A DNA stretch of 64,000 nucleotides, from assembly GCA_947460255.1 (NCBI GenBank), contig CANHIS010000003.1, positions 22,047 to 86,046 on the forward strand, read 5' to 3'. Position numbers and translations under genes: made by a program. The first letter of the stretch is position 1. Every line of letters begins with the position of its first letter. Positions 40,166 through 48,862 of this stretch are shown piece after piece. The DNA is from Bacteroidota bacterium. Its GTDB lineage: Bacteria; Bacteroidota; Bacteroidia; M30B66. Below the pieces are notes generated by a model. It was not told where the DNA came from. It ran no database searches and worked only from the letters and a program-made list of their open reading frames with translations.

Positions 40166-42547
40166 ATGTTAAAGAAAATCCTTATCACTGTTAGCATTAT
40201 TCTAGTTCTTCTTATTGGTGGAACTTGGTATTGGCTTCATTCGCTTTTACCTATTTACGATGGAACACAATCTTTGAAAGGGCTTAAGGATAAAACAGAA
40301 GTGTACTTCGATAAATTTGGCGTTCCGCACATTTATGCAGCCAATGAAACCGATGCATATTTCGCGCTCGGTTACGTGGTTGCTCAGGATCGTTTGTTTC
40401 AATTAGAAATGATTCGCCGTTTGGCTGGCGGAAGATTGGCCGAAGTACTGGGCTCATCGATGCTTAAATCGGATAAATTTTTCAGAACAATCGGACTCAA
40501 CAAGCACGCTGAATGGTCGGAAGCGGAATTCAGAAAAAATGCCCCTGTAAACATTCAAGCCAGCACAGATGCATATATCGCTGGGGTAAATTCCTACATC
40601 GAAAATGGAACCAATCCTTTCGAGTTTACGGTGCTTGGGATTGAAAAAGAGCCATTTAAACTCAAGGATGTTTACTTGATTATTGGCTATATGGCTCTTG
40701 GTTTTGCGGAGGGTTTTCGAATTGATCCGATGGTTGAAGGCGTTTACCGTAAGGTAGGCGATGTTTACATGGATGAACTTGAACTGGGATGGCCCAAAGG
40801 TTCTACAACGATTCCCGTAACCGGTGGAAAACCGCTTGCAGGTGCCGCATTTAGTAACGAAGTTTCAGCTTTAATCGACCTTTTTCCGGTAGCACCTTGG
40901 ATGGGTTCAAATAGTTGGGTGTTAGCGCCTTCACGCACCAAATCGAAGTCTACTCTTCTCTGCAACGACACCCACATGGGCTACTCACAACCAGCCGTTT
41001 GGTACGAAGCACATTTGGAGTATCCTGGATTTAAGCATTACGGGAATTACATTGCTGGCTTGCCTTTCGCATTAGTTGGACACAACGATTTCTGTGGCAA
41101 CGGACTAACCATGTTCGAAAACGATGACACCGATTTCTTTATCGAGAAAGTGGAGAACGATAGGGTAATGCACAAAAACGAGTGGACTCCGTTGGTGAAA
41201 AGAACTGAAAAAATCAAAGTAAAAGACGACAAAGAAGTAACTCTCAAGATTGCCGAAACACCACATGGGCCGCTCATTCAAGACGTTTTTGAAGACTTTC
41301 CTTTGTACCAACAACCAGTTTCGGTTTGGTGGAATTTCCTTAAATTTCCTGCACGATCGCTTGAAGCTGTTTACGGAATCAACCACTCTAAATCGATGGA
41401 TGATGCCCGTTCAGCTGCCGCTTTGATTGATGCGCCTGGTTTAAATGTAATGTATGGCGACAAAGACGGACACATTGCTTGGTGGGCAGCGGCCAAATTA
41501 GTGAAGCGCCGAAACGGCTTGATGAGCAAACGTTTTCTTGATGGTTCAACAGGCAATGATGATCCTTTAGGTTACTTCACTTTCGACGAAAATCCAAAAT
41601 CTGAAGATCCTGCATCTGGATTTGTTTATTCGGCCAACAATCAACCAGACTCATGCGCTGTAGGCTTGTATCCAGGATATTATGTTCCAGAAGACCGTGC
41701 TTTGAATATATCCACCAGCATCCTCTCAAAGTCCGATTGGGATGTTGAATCCTGCAAGCAACTCATGGTGAACAGCACAAGTTCCGTTTACCCAAAAACA
41801 GCTAAACACCTGCTGAAAATTCTCAAGACGCTCAATTCCGATGCTTTGTCGACTGAAGCAGCCAACCGTTTATCGAGTTGGGAAGGTGAGCATGGACTTG
41901 AATCTGTTGGCCCGGTGATTTATTACCGCTGGATTTACAACATTCTCTTCATGGGCTTACAAGATGAAATGGGCTATGAACTCTTTAAAAGCTACATGAA
42001 TTCTCACTTGATGAAAACCAGTTATCCTGTGCTTTTGTATTCTTTCGAATCGAAATGGTGGGACAATTTATCTTCTCGAGAAGTCGAAAATCGAAATACC
42101 ATTGTGAACAGTGCTTGGAAAAAGACTATTGATGATTTGAGCCAACAATTGGGCAAGGACGTTTCCGGATGGCGATGGAAAAAAGTGCATTCAATTGAAC
42201 ATAGTCATCCAGTTGGCCGCCAAAAGCCATTGGATCAATTTCTTAACGTCGGACCCGAAGCCATTCAAGGCGGTAATGAAGTGATTAATAACCTCGGTTT
42301 TTCTATCGATTCATCGGGAGAATATCGGGTAAAGTTTGGTCCTTCAATGCGTAGAATTATCGATTTTTCCAACCCTGATGTGAGTTTTAGCGTGCTTCCA
42401 ACAGGGCAATCCGGATATTTCATGGCACCACATTACGATGATCAGTTCACGATTTTTAACGCCAATACCTTTCGCAGTCAGCTGATGAAGAAAGACGAAA
42501 TTGTGAAACAGGCCGGAAAACCGTTAATCCTCGAACCGTCGAAATAA
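40166..42547 (+). CDS. Penicillin acylase family (S45 Ntn-hydrolase) protein
   Basis: A 793-residue precursor with an N-terminal membrane or signal helix (about 5-25). The alpha chain has VPHIYAANETDAYFALGYVVAQDRLFQLEMIRR, a family signature. The autocleavage site lies in MGSNSW, where Ser248 becomes the N-terminal nucleophile of the beta chain, continuing NDTHMGYSQPAVWYE. Family members hydrolyse amides such as penicillins, acyl-homoserine lactones or cyclic imides. The substrate is unknown here. It overlaps the ctlX start by one base (TAATG), so the two are translationally coupled. Confidence 0.92.
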   Translation: MLKKILITVSIILVLLIGGTWYWLHSLLPIYDGTQSLKGLKDKTEVYFDKFGVPHIYAANETDAYFALGYVVAQDRLFQLEMIRRLAGGRLAEVLGSSMLKSDKFFRTIGLNKHAEWSEAEFRKNAPVNIQASTDAYIAGVNSYIENGTNPFEFTVLGIEKEPFKLKDVYLIIGYMALGFAEGFRIDPMVEGVYRKVGDVYMDELELGWPKGSTTIPVTGGKPLAGAAFSNEVSALIDLFPVAPWMGSNSWVLAPSRTKSKSTLLCNDTHMGYSQPAVWYEAHLEYPGFKHYGNYIAGLPFALVGHNDFCGNGLTMFENDDTDFFIEKVENDRVMHKNEWTPLVKRTEKIKVKDDKEVTLKIAETPHGPLIQDVFEDFPLYQQPVSVWWNFLKFPARSLEAVYGINHSKSMDDARSAAALIDAPGLNVMYGDKDGHIAWWAAAKLVKRRNGLMSKRFLDGSTGNDDPLGYFTFDENPKSEDPASGFVYSANNQPDSCAVGLYPGYYVPEDRALNISTSILSKSDWDVESCKQLMVNSTSSVYPKTAKHLLKILKTLNSDALSTEAANRLSSWEGEHGLESVGPVIYYRWIYNILFMGLQDEMGYELFKSYMNSHLMKTSYPVLLYSFESKWWDNLSSREVENRNTIVNSAWKKTIDDLSQQLGKDVSGWRWKKVHSIEHSHPVGRQKPLDQFLNVGPEAIQGGNEVINNLGFSIDSSGEYRVKFGPSMRRIIDFSNPDVSFSVLPTGQSGYFMAPHYDDQFTIFNANTFRSQLMKKDEIVKQAGKPLILEPSK

Positions 42548-43452
42548 TGAACCAAGCCTGTAAGCGTGTTTTTATGGTTCGTCCGGCTGCATTTGGCTAC
42601 AATGCCGAAACAGCCGAAACGAATGCATTCCAAAAACCAATAGTCCCGATCGATAATCCTCAGCAAAGTGCCCTCGACGAGTTCGATCAGTTGGTTTTTC
42701 AATTACAGCAAGAAGGTGCCGATGTGTTAGTTTATCAAGACACAAATCAGCCTGTTAAACCGGATGCAGTGTTCCCTAACAATTGGGTGGGCTTGCACGA
42801 TAAGCGCATTCGAGCCTATTATCCTATGTTGGCGAAAAACAGGCGCTTGGAAAGGAATGCTGCAGTTGTAGCGTTTCTAGATGAACATCTTCCAGCACAA
42901 AAAATCTTGGATTACAGCGATTATGAATTGCAAAATGAGGCCATGGAAGGGACCGGCAGTTTGATTTTCGACTACTTAAACAAGCGTGTATTCGCATCAA
43001 AATCGCTCAGAACGCAACCTGAAATTATGCTTCGTGTTTCAAACGATTTAGGGTTTGAGCCTATCTTATTCGATGCTTTCGACACGAGCGGAAACGCATA
43101 TTACCACACCAATGTAATCCTAAGCATTGGCACCAAATACGCATTGATCTGTTCCGACGCGATTCCAGAATCTCAACGCGACTTAGTACTTGAATCATTA
43201 AAGTTTCCTGGCAGAACTATCATTCCGATTAGCCAACAACAAGTGGATGCCTTTGCTGGAAATGTTTTAGAAATCAGTAATTCGAACGATGAAAATCTGA
43301 TCGTTATTTCACAAACAGCCATTGATGCACTCCAAGATGAACAAATTGCCGTTTTGCAGCGTTCAGGGTTGTTGCTCATAGCAAATATCCCTGTAATTGA
43401 ATCGATTGGTGGCGGAAGTGTAAGATGTATGCTTGCAGAAATTCGCGATTAA
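42547..43452 (+). CDS. ctlX: CtlX-like citrulline hydrolase (arginine deiminase-related)
   Basis: A 301-residue amidinotransferase/deiminase-fold protein. Motifs are FPNNWVG, EGTGSLIFD, the catalytic His in YYHTNVIL and the catalytic Cys in GGSVRCML close to the C-terminus. The pattern matches the citrulline-utilisation hydrolase CtlX, which converts citrulline to ornithine. No gdh-like or other ctl partner is next to it. It is coupled to the upstream penicillin-acylase homologue by a one-base overlap. Confidence 0.85.
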   Translation: MNQACKRVFMVRPAAFGYNAETAETNAFQKPIVPIDNPQQSALDEFDQLVFQLQQEGADVLVYQDTNQPVKPDAVFPNNWVGLHDKRIRAYYPMLAKNRRLERNAAVVAFLDEHLPAQKILDYSDYELQNEAMEGTGSLIFDYLNKRVFASKSLRTQPEIMLRVSNDLGFEPILFDAFDTSGNAYYHTNVILSIGTKYALICSDAIPESQRDLVLESLKFPGRTIIPISQQQVDAFAGNVLEISNSNDENLIVISQTAIDALQDEQIAVLQRSGLLLIANIPVIESIGGGSVRCMLAEIRD

Positions 43453-43484
43453 CTTCTTTTGCATGGTTATTGAAACGAAAAATT

Positions 43485-43492
43485 TATCTTTA
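43485..43492 (+). promoter_or_regulatory. -7 promoter box of the DUF2911 gene
   Basis: TATCTTTA matches TAnnTTTG at all but the last base. The ATG lies 28 bases downstream at 43520. Confidence 0.4.
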
Positions 43493-43519
43493 CACGTCGT
43501 CCAAATCCTTTTAAGACCT

Positions 43520-44092
43520 ATGAAACCGATTGTATTTCCTAAACTAGCAGCCGCTGCAGTTGTTGCATGTTGTTTCCTTTTCAATCAAATTGAGGCACAA
43601 GCGCAACCAACCGACAAGAAGGTATCAGTTGCCAAAAAAGATGATCGTCCTAGTCCACCTGCAGAAGTAAAGACAGTTATAGGAGATCTAAAATTAAGAA
43701 TCAACTATAGCCAACCAGGTGTGAAAGGCAGAACTGTTTGGGGCGAACTCGTTCCTTATGGAAAAGTATGGCGCACCGGAGCTAACGAAGCCTCAACTAT
43801 CGAAGTAAGCCGCGATTGCAAAGTGGGCGGGTCGATGCTCAGAGCTGGTAAATACGCAATTTTCTCTATTCCTGGCGAAAACGAATGGACAATCATCTTC
43901 AACAACGTTCCAGACCAGTGGGGAGCTTACAAATACGATGAATCGAAAGATGCTTTGCGTATTAAAGTAAAACCTTCGAAATCTCCTGAATTCAATGAGC
44001 GTTTCAAATTCGACATCAAAGCCGAACCAACTGGTGAAGGAAAAGTAAGCCTTTACTGGGAAAACCTTATGGTAACCTGGGAAATGCGTTAA
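43520..44092 (+). CDS. DUF2911 domain protein, exported
   Basis: A 190-residue protein with a signal peptide (about 1-28, ending IEAQAQ) and a DUF2911 domain. The domain shows YSQPGVKGRTVWGELVPYGKVWRTGANEAST, then GKYAIFSIPGENEW and YWENLMVTWEM. The family is common in Bacteroidota and its function is unknown. The start at 43520 is used because the 29-residue extension to 43433 overlaps ctlX and precedes the signal peptide. Confidence 0.85.
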   Translation: MKPIVFPKLAAAAVVACCFLFNQIEAQAQPTDKKVSVAKKDDRPSPPAEVKTVIGDLKLRINYSQPGVKGRTVWGELVPYGKVWRTGANEASTIEVSRDCKVGGSMLRAGKYAIFSIPGENEWTIIFNNVPDQWGAYKYDESKDALRIKVKPSKSPEFNERFKFDIKAEPTGEGKVSLYWENLMVTWEMR

Positions 44093-44112
44093 GCAATAAC
44101 CTTACTCAAATA

Positions 44113-44150
44113 AAAAAGCCGTCTTGAAATTAATCAGGACGGCTTTTTCG
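44113..44150. terminator. Bidirectional terminator
   Basis: A perfect 10-bp stem AAAAGCCGTC/GACGGCTTTT with T runs on both strands serves the DUF2911 gene and the convergent fumarylacetoacetase gene. Confidence 0.9.
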
Positions 44151-44165
44151 TTTTTTATTAAAGAT

Positions 44166-45428
44166 TTAGGCAGGAAGAACCTTTGTTACGACCTCTCCAA
44201 AACCAATTCGTACTTGTTCATTTTTACTGAACGCACGCATAATTACGGTGTCGTTGTCGTTGATAAACTTTCGCTCCGTACTGTCGGGCATTTTCAAGGG
44301 TTCTGTGCCTCTCCAAGTAAGTTCGAGCATGGAGCCGAAGCTATCTTTTATGGGGCCGCTGATGGTTCCACTGGCGTATAAATCGCCTACTTGAATATTG
44401 CAACCATTGGATGCATGATGTGCCAATTGCTGGACCATATTCCAATACATATACTTATAATTGGAATGACAGATTCTGGCAGGATTAAATCTCGGAGATT
44501 CAATTAAAACCTCTAATTCGATATCATAGTTGTGGTCGCCTTCGAATTGCAAGTAGGGAAGAGGCTTAGGATCTTGTTGAGGTCCAGAAACTCTGAATGG
44601 TTTCAATGCATCCAAACTCACCACCCAAGCCGACATAGAAGACGCGAAACTTTTGGCTAAAAATGGCCCAAGTGGAACATACTCCCAACTCTGAATATCG
44701 CGTGCACTCCAGTCGTTAAATAGCACCATTCCATGGATGTATTCTTCTGCTTCAAAGGTGCTGATTGTGCTTCCTAATGGATTCGATTTGCAAGTAACAA
44801 AAGCCATTTCCAATTCGAAGTCGAGCTGTTTCGAAGCTCCAAAAACGGGCGCATCTTGATCGGGCGCTTTGGTTTGTCCGTTTGGTCTTTTTATCGGTGT
44901 GCCACTCAATACAATAGAAGAGGCGCGGCCGTGGTAGCCAATCGGAATGTGTTTCCAATTTGGAAGCAAGGCATTTGCTGGATCGCGGAACATGGTGCCC
45001 ACATTGGTAGCGTGTTCCTTGGAAGAATAGAAATCAGTGTAATTCCCAATTTGAATGGGCATGCACACTTCAACTGAACTGATTGGAAGAATACATGACT
45101 CGCGCAAATCAACATTGGTGCGAAGTTCGTCGTGCTTGTCGTCGAGTAAGCGGCTCACACGATTGCGAAGATCGCGGGTCATTTCTTTGCCCAATCCGAT
45201 GCAATCGTTGATGAACTCATTTTGAAAAACGGAGTCTACAAAATCAACACCCAACAAACCACTTTTGTTAAGCACTGCAAGATCAACAACATAATCGCCA
45301 ATTCGCATGGCAACATGGTGTTTCCCATTTACTAAAATCACTCCCAGTGGAAGATTTTGTATCGGGAAGTCGGAATGTTCAGGAATAGGAATCCATGAAC
45401 GTAAATTTGGATCGTTGGCTCGAATCAT
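44166..45428 (-). CDS. fahA: Fumarylacetoacetase
   Basis: A 420-residue enzyme that splits fumarylacetoacetate to fumarate and acetoacetate in tyrosine/phenylalanine degradation. The N-terminal SH3-like domain (about 1-115) precedes the hydrolase fold with metal ligands in TDFYSSKEHATNVG (Asp), FELEMAFVT (two Glu) and LFNDWSARDIQSWEY (Asp), and the family block LTWRGTEP. The start at MIRANDPNLRSW (45428) is preferred over 45449, which would overlap glyA. It lies 13 bases after glyA, so cotranscription is likely. Confidence 0.95.
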   Translation of the reverse strand: MIRANDPNLRSWIPIPEHSDFPIQNLPLGVILVNGKHHVAMRIGDYVVDLAVLNKSGLLGVDFVDSVFQNEFINDCIGLGKEMTRDLRNRVSRLLDDKHDELRTNVDLRESCILPISSVEVCMPIQIGNYTDFYSSKEHATNVGTMFRDPANALLPNWKHIPIGYHGRASSIVLSGTPIKRPNGQTKAPDQDAPVFGASKQLDFELEMAFVTCKSNPLGSTISTFEAEEYIHGMVLFNDWSARDIQSWEYVPLGPFLAKSFASSMSAWVVSLDALKPFRVSGPQQDPKPLPYLQFEGDHNYDIELEVLIESPRFNPARICHSNYKYMYWNMVQQLAHHASNGCNIQVGDLYASGTISGPIKDSFGSMLELTWRGTEPLKMPDSTERKFINDNDTVIMRAFSKNEQVRIGFGEVVTKVLPA

Positions 45429-45441
45429 CTTGGCTGAAGAT

Positions 45442-46713
45442 TTAAGCAAACAATGGAAATTCTTCCATCATTTTGTTCACTTTCTTTTTCAATGACTGGA
45501 GTTTTTTGTCGTCGCTAGCATTTTTCACTGCGTAATCGATCCAATCAACAAATTGCGGAATTTCTTTTTCAGTTATTCCACGGGTGGTGATGGCGGCAGT
45601 TCCAACTCGGATTCCTGAAGTTACAAATGGAGATTTGTCGTCGAATGGAACCATGTTTTTGTTCACTGTGATATCGGCTTTTCCAAGGGCAATTTCTGCT
45701 TCTTTTCCGGTGATATTTTTCGAACGCATGTCGATAAGCATCAGGTGATTATCAGTTCCGCCAGAAATGATGTTGAATCCTTTTTTCATCAACGATTTCG
45801 CCATCAATCTTGCATTTTTCTGCACTTGGATGATGTATTCCATGTATTCGTCCGACAATGCTTCTTGGAAAGCCACCGCTTTAGCAGCAATGATGTGTTC
45901 CAATGGGCCGCCTTGAGTACCTGGAAATACGCCCGAATCTAGCAATGCCGACATCATGCGCAATTCGCCTTTTGGTGTTTTGAAGCCAAATGGATTTTCG
46001 AAATCTTTGCCCATCATGATGATTCCTCCACGCGGACCGCGAAGGGTTTTGTGGGTTGTTGAGGTAACAATATGGCACTGTTCAAGCGGATCGTTGAGGA
46101 TGCCTTTGGCTATTAAGCCAGATGGATGAGAAATGTCGGCTAGTAAAAGCGCGCCAACCTGATCGGCTATCGCACGAAGACGAACATAATCCCAATCGCG
46201 GCTGTAAGCTGAAGCTCCACAGATGATCATTTTAGGTTTTTCTTTCTTGGCAGTAGCCTCCACTTTGTCCCAATCGATGAGTCCAGTTTCCTTCTCAACC
46301 CCGTAAAATGAAGGTTGGTATAGCTTTCCTGAAAAATTTACAGGAGAGCCGTGTGTGAGGTGGCCGCCATGGCTGAGGTCGAATCCAAGAATTTTATCGC
46401 CCGGATTCAGGCAAGCCAGCATGACAGCTGCATTTGCTTGAGCACCCGAATGTGGTTGAACGTTTGCCCACTGTGCGTTGAACAATGTTTTTAGACGGTT
46501 GATAGCGATGTTTTCAATTTCATCAACCCACTGACAGCCACCATAGTATCTTTTTCCCGGTAGGCCTTCTGCATATTTATTTGTTAGCACCGAACCTGCT
46601 GCTTTCATCACTTGGTTGCTCACATAATTTTCTGAAGCAATAAGCTCAATACCTTCTGTTTGGCGTTGAAGTTCTTCACCAATGAGTTCGAATACTATTT
46701 TGTCTTTTTTCAT
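45442..46713 (-). CDS. glyA: Serine hydroxymethyltransferase
   Basis: A 423-residue PLP enzyme interconverting serine and glycine with tetrahydrofolate, the main source of one-carbon units. Motifs are [43 protein letters not shown] and [13 protein letters not shown], whose Lys binds PLP. A minus-strand -7 box TATTTTTG (46745-46738) lies just upstream. Purine synthesis genes (purQ nearby, purS at 53.8 kb) use the formyl-THF made from its product. Confidence 0.97.
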   Translation of the reverse strand: MKKDKIVFELIGEELQRQTEGIELIASENYVSNQVMKAAGSVLTNKYAEGLPGKRYYGGCQWVDEIENIAINRLKTLFNAQWANVQPHSGAQANAAVMLACLNPGDKILGFDLSHGGHLTHGSPVNFSGKLYQPSFYGVEKETGLIDWDKVEATAKKEKPKMIICGASAYSRDWDYVRLRAIADQVGALLLADISHPSGLIAKGILNDPLEQCHIVTSTTHKTLRGPRGGIIMMGKDFENPFGFKTPKGELRMMSALLDSGVFPGTQGGPLEHIIAAKAVAFQEALSDEYMEYIIQVQKNARLMAKSLMKKGFNIISGGTDNHLMLIDMRSKNITGKEAEIALGKADITVNKNMVPFDDKSPFVTSGIRVGTAAITTRGITEKEIPQFVDWIDYAVKNASDDKKLQSLKKKVNKMMEEFPLFA

Positions 46714-46768
46714 GGAATTTTAATGGTGTTTCGGGTCAAAAATAAGGGTATTTGAGATGTAATGTGGA

Positions 46769-47476
46769 TCAGTTTTCAACTAAGGCAAACAAATGTTGAA
46801 GGAAGCCATCGAAGATTTTTCGTCCATCAACGTTGCCAAGGATATTGTCGGCAGCGCGTTCTGGATGAGGCATCATGCCGAAAACGTTTTTGGTTGAATT
46901 ACAGATTCCGGCGATTTCGTTCAGCGATCCGTTCGGGTTTGATGGGCTTCCATCGGCAGCACAGTAGCGGAAAATGACTTGTTTGTTTGCGTTGATTTCT
47001 GCCATTGTAGCTTCATCCGCGTAAAATCTTCCTTCTCCATGAGCAATCGGGATGCAAAGCGGTTGATTTATGTCTAAGCTAGCATTAATGGCACTTTCTT
47101 GGTTGTCTGGTCTGATGAATACGTTCTTGCAGATGAACTGGTGAGAATTGTTGTGCAAGAGGGCTCCAGGTAGCAGTTTAGCTTCACAAAGAATCTGAAA
47201 ACCATTGCACACACCGAGCACATATCCGCCTTTTGAGGCGAAATCGATCACCTCTTTCATGATGGGAGAAAAACGCGCAATGGCACCAGAACGTAAGTAA
47301 TCTCCGTAAGAAAATCCTCCTGGAAGTACAATCAAATCAGCTTGTTGAAGATCTTGGTCTTTGTGCCAAAGTTTGAAAACTTCCGCTTGTGGGTATACCG
47401 ACAGGGCATCGACCATATCTTGATCGCAATTAGAACCCGGAAATACCACAACACCGATACGAATTGATTTCTGCAT
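46769..47476 (-). CDS. purQ: FGAM synthase subunit PurQ (glutaminase)
   Basis: A 235-residue class I glutamine amidotransferase subunit of phosphoribosylformylglycinamidine synthase. It has PGSNCDQDMVDAL, the nucleophile in VLGVCNGFQIL and the His-Glu pair in MMPHPERA. It supplies ammonia to PurL; the adaptor purS is 6 kb away on the other strand and purL is outside the window. It starts 1 base after the DUF6427 gene, so they form an operon. Confidence 0.96.
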   Translation of the reverse strand: MQKSIRIGVVVFPGSNCDQDMVDALSVYPQAEVFKLWHKDQDLQQADLIVLPGGFSYGDYLRSGAIARFSPIMKEVIDFASKGGYVLGVCNGFQILCEAKLLPGALLHNNSHQFICKNVFIRPDNQESAINASLDINQPLCIPIAHGEGRFYADEATMAEINANKQVIFRYCAADGSPSNPNGSLNEIAGICNSTKNVFGMMPHPERAADNILGNVDGRKIFDGFLQHLFALVEN

Positions 47477-47477
47477 T

Positions 47478-48479
47478 TTAGAGAGGATTGAATTGTAAGA
47501 AGAAGAGTACTTGATTATAAATCACAGCTGCGAGCAGCAAAATGAAGAGCAGTTCGGCTAGGATTTGATTTTTGAGTGAAATGAAGTAGTTCGAAAACAA
47601 TACCGACAGCGGTACCGAGAGAAAGGATAGGCTAATCATGGTTCTTTTTACCGAGATGAGGTAACTCAAAGTGGCGAAAATAAAAAACCAAACCAACAGA
47701 ATCAGAAATTTACGGGTTCGGAGCTTGGCGAAAGTCCGGATATCTCTAAAAAATTTCACCAACGAAGCCGCAACAATGAAAAACAGAATAACAAAAAGGA
47801 TGATGTATGTTTCGTTGTAAACAGCCGAAAACTGCACGCGGTAAAAAGGTTCGAAAACCGATTGTATGCTTTTAATCGATAGCATATCGAACCAAAATAG
47901 TACGGTTCCAAAAATGAGAAACGGCAAACTCACACCAATGAAACTTACCAGCCATTCTTTGAGATTGAAAGGTCTTAGTAAGATTAGTGATGCCCAAATG
48001 AGTGGAAACAGAAACAAAGCGGGCCAATAAAACAGCGCAGCAATACCAATAAAAAATCCTGCATCAAACGATGGAAATACAGCTGATTCTGCATGGTACA
48101 GATTGAACAACTTGTTGAGGAATATAATGATGAAGAAATTGGCAAACAACAAAGGGTTAAAGGAAAGCTGCTCAGGAAAACAGCTCATTAAGACCACATA
48201 CATCAAAGCCGGCAGGTTACTCACTTCTCGCAAAACGCTTTGGCGATTGATCACCGAGGTAAGGAATAATGCTTGTGTTACAATGATGATGAGCGAAATT
48301 CCAATTTGCAGTTCTCTAAAATTCCTAAGGCCTTGGATAGAATAAAGGAAAAGAGGAAACGCGTTTTCTGTGTTGTTAATTTCGGGCTTAGGAAGAATAA
48401 ATACCCACATCACTAGCAACACAAGCGGAAGCATGAGCAGATTAATGAAATGGGAAGTCCTGAAAAAATTAATAAACAC
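47478..48479 (-). CDS. DUF6427 family membrane protein
   Basis: A 333-residue polytopic membrane protein with about nine to ten hydrophobic segments. Its arrangement, divergent from a DUF6341 microprotein, matches the Bacteroidota DUF6427 family. The family usually begins with an INFF-type segment, and GTG at 48479 gives VFINFFRTSHF. The frame extends to 48539, but that would overlap the divergent promoter. Function unknown. It precedes purQ by one base. Confidence 0.75.
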   Translation of the reverse strand: MFINFFRTSHFINLLMLPLVLLVMWVFILPKPEINNTENAFPLFLYSIQGLRNFRELQIGISLIIIVTQALFLTSVINRQSVLREVSNLPALMYVVLMSCFPEQLSFNPLLFANFFIIIFLNKLFNLYHAESAVFPSFDAGFFIGIAALFYWPALFLFPLIWASLILLRPFNLKEWLVSFIGVSLPFLIFGTVLFWFDMLSIKSIQSVFEPFYRVQFSAVYNETYIILFVILFFIVAASLVKFFRDIRTFAKLRTRKFLILLVWFFIFATLSYLISVKRTMISLSFLSVPLSVLFSNYFISLKNQILAELLFILLLAAVIYNQVLFFLQFNPL

Positions 48480-48512
48480 AGAGGAGGAACAAAGAGGGAA
48501 AAAGAAAATTAC

Positions 48513-48520
48513 TATTTTCG
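48513..48520 (+). promoter_or_regulatory. -7 promoter box of the DUF6341 gene
   Basis: TATTTTCG fits TAnnTTCG. The ATG is 18 bases downstream. Confidence 0.5.
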
Positions 48521-48537
48521 CCACAAATTTATTGAAC

Positions 48538-48702
48538 ATGAACTCTTTATTCTACGCGATAGCAGACTTTTTTGAATTTTTATTTCAGTTCATGCCAACC
48601 GTTGGTAATGCTACTAATTTGCTGTTTATTGGTTTGATTACTTTCTTCACGATTTACTGGATTCGTGAAATGAAGAACAATCCCGACAAAGCAAGCCACT
48701 GA
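48538..48702 (+). CDS. DUF6341 family membrane microprotein
   Basis: A 54-residue protein MNSLFYAIADFFEFLFQFMP, then a single long membrane helix and a short charged tail. It matches DUF6341, a Flavobacteriia family often mislabelled uracil phosphoribosyltransferase. It is divergent from DUF6427, and the pairing suggests a shared envelope role. The start is set by the promoter box; the longer frame to 48370 runs antisense to DUF6427. Function unknown. Confidence 0.8.
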   Translation: MNSLFYAIADFFEFLFQFMPTVGNATNLLFIGLITFFTIYWIREMKNNPDKASH

Positions 48703-48729
48703 TTTTTAGAATTCAATTAAACTTTTTCG

Positions 48730-48765
48730 AACCCCGGAGTCTTTGGATTTCGGGGTTTCTTTTTA
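48730..48765 (+). terminator. Rho-independent terminator
   Basis: AACCCCG pairs with CGGGGTT, followed by TCTTTTT. It ends the DUF6341 gene. Confidence 0.75.
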
Positions 48766-48825
48766 TCCACCGAAGGATGTGAACCAGTTTATTGATTTTA
48801 TCCCTGAAGTTGGGTGGTTCTAACT

Positions 48826-48833
48826 TATTTTTG
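48826..48833 (+). promoter_or_regulatory. -7 promoter box of the DUF5686 gene
   Basis: TATTTTTG fits TAnnTTTG, 30 bases before the TTG start at 48863. Confidence 0.5.
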
Positions 48834-48862
48834 TTATGTGCAGCTTCGATTAAATCATTGCT

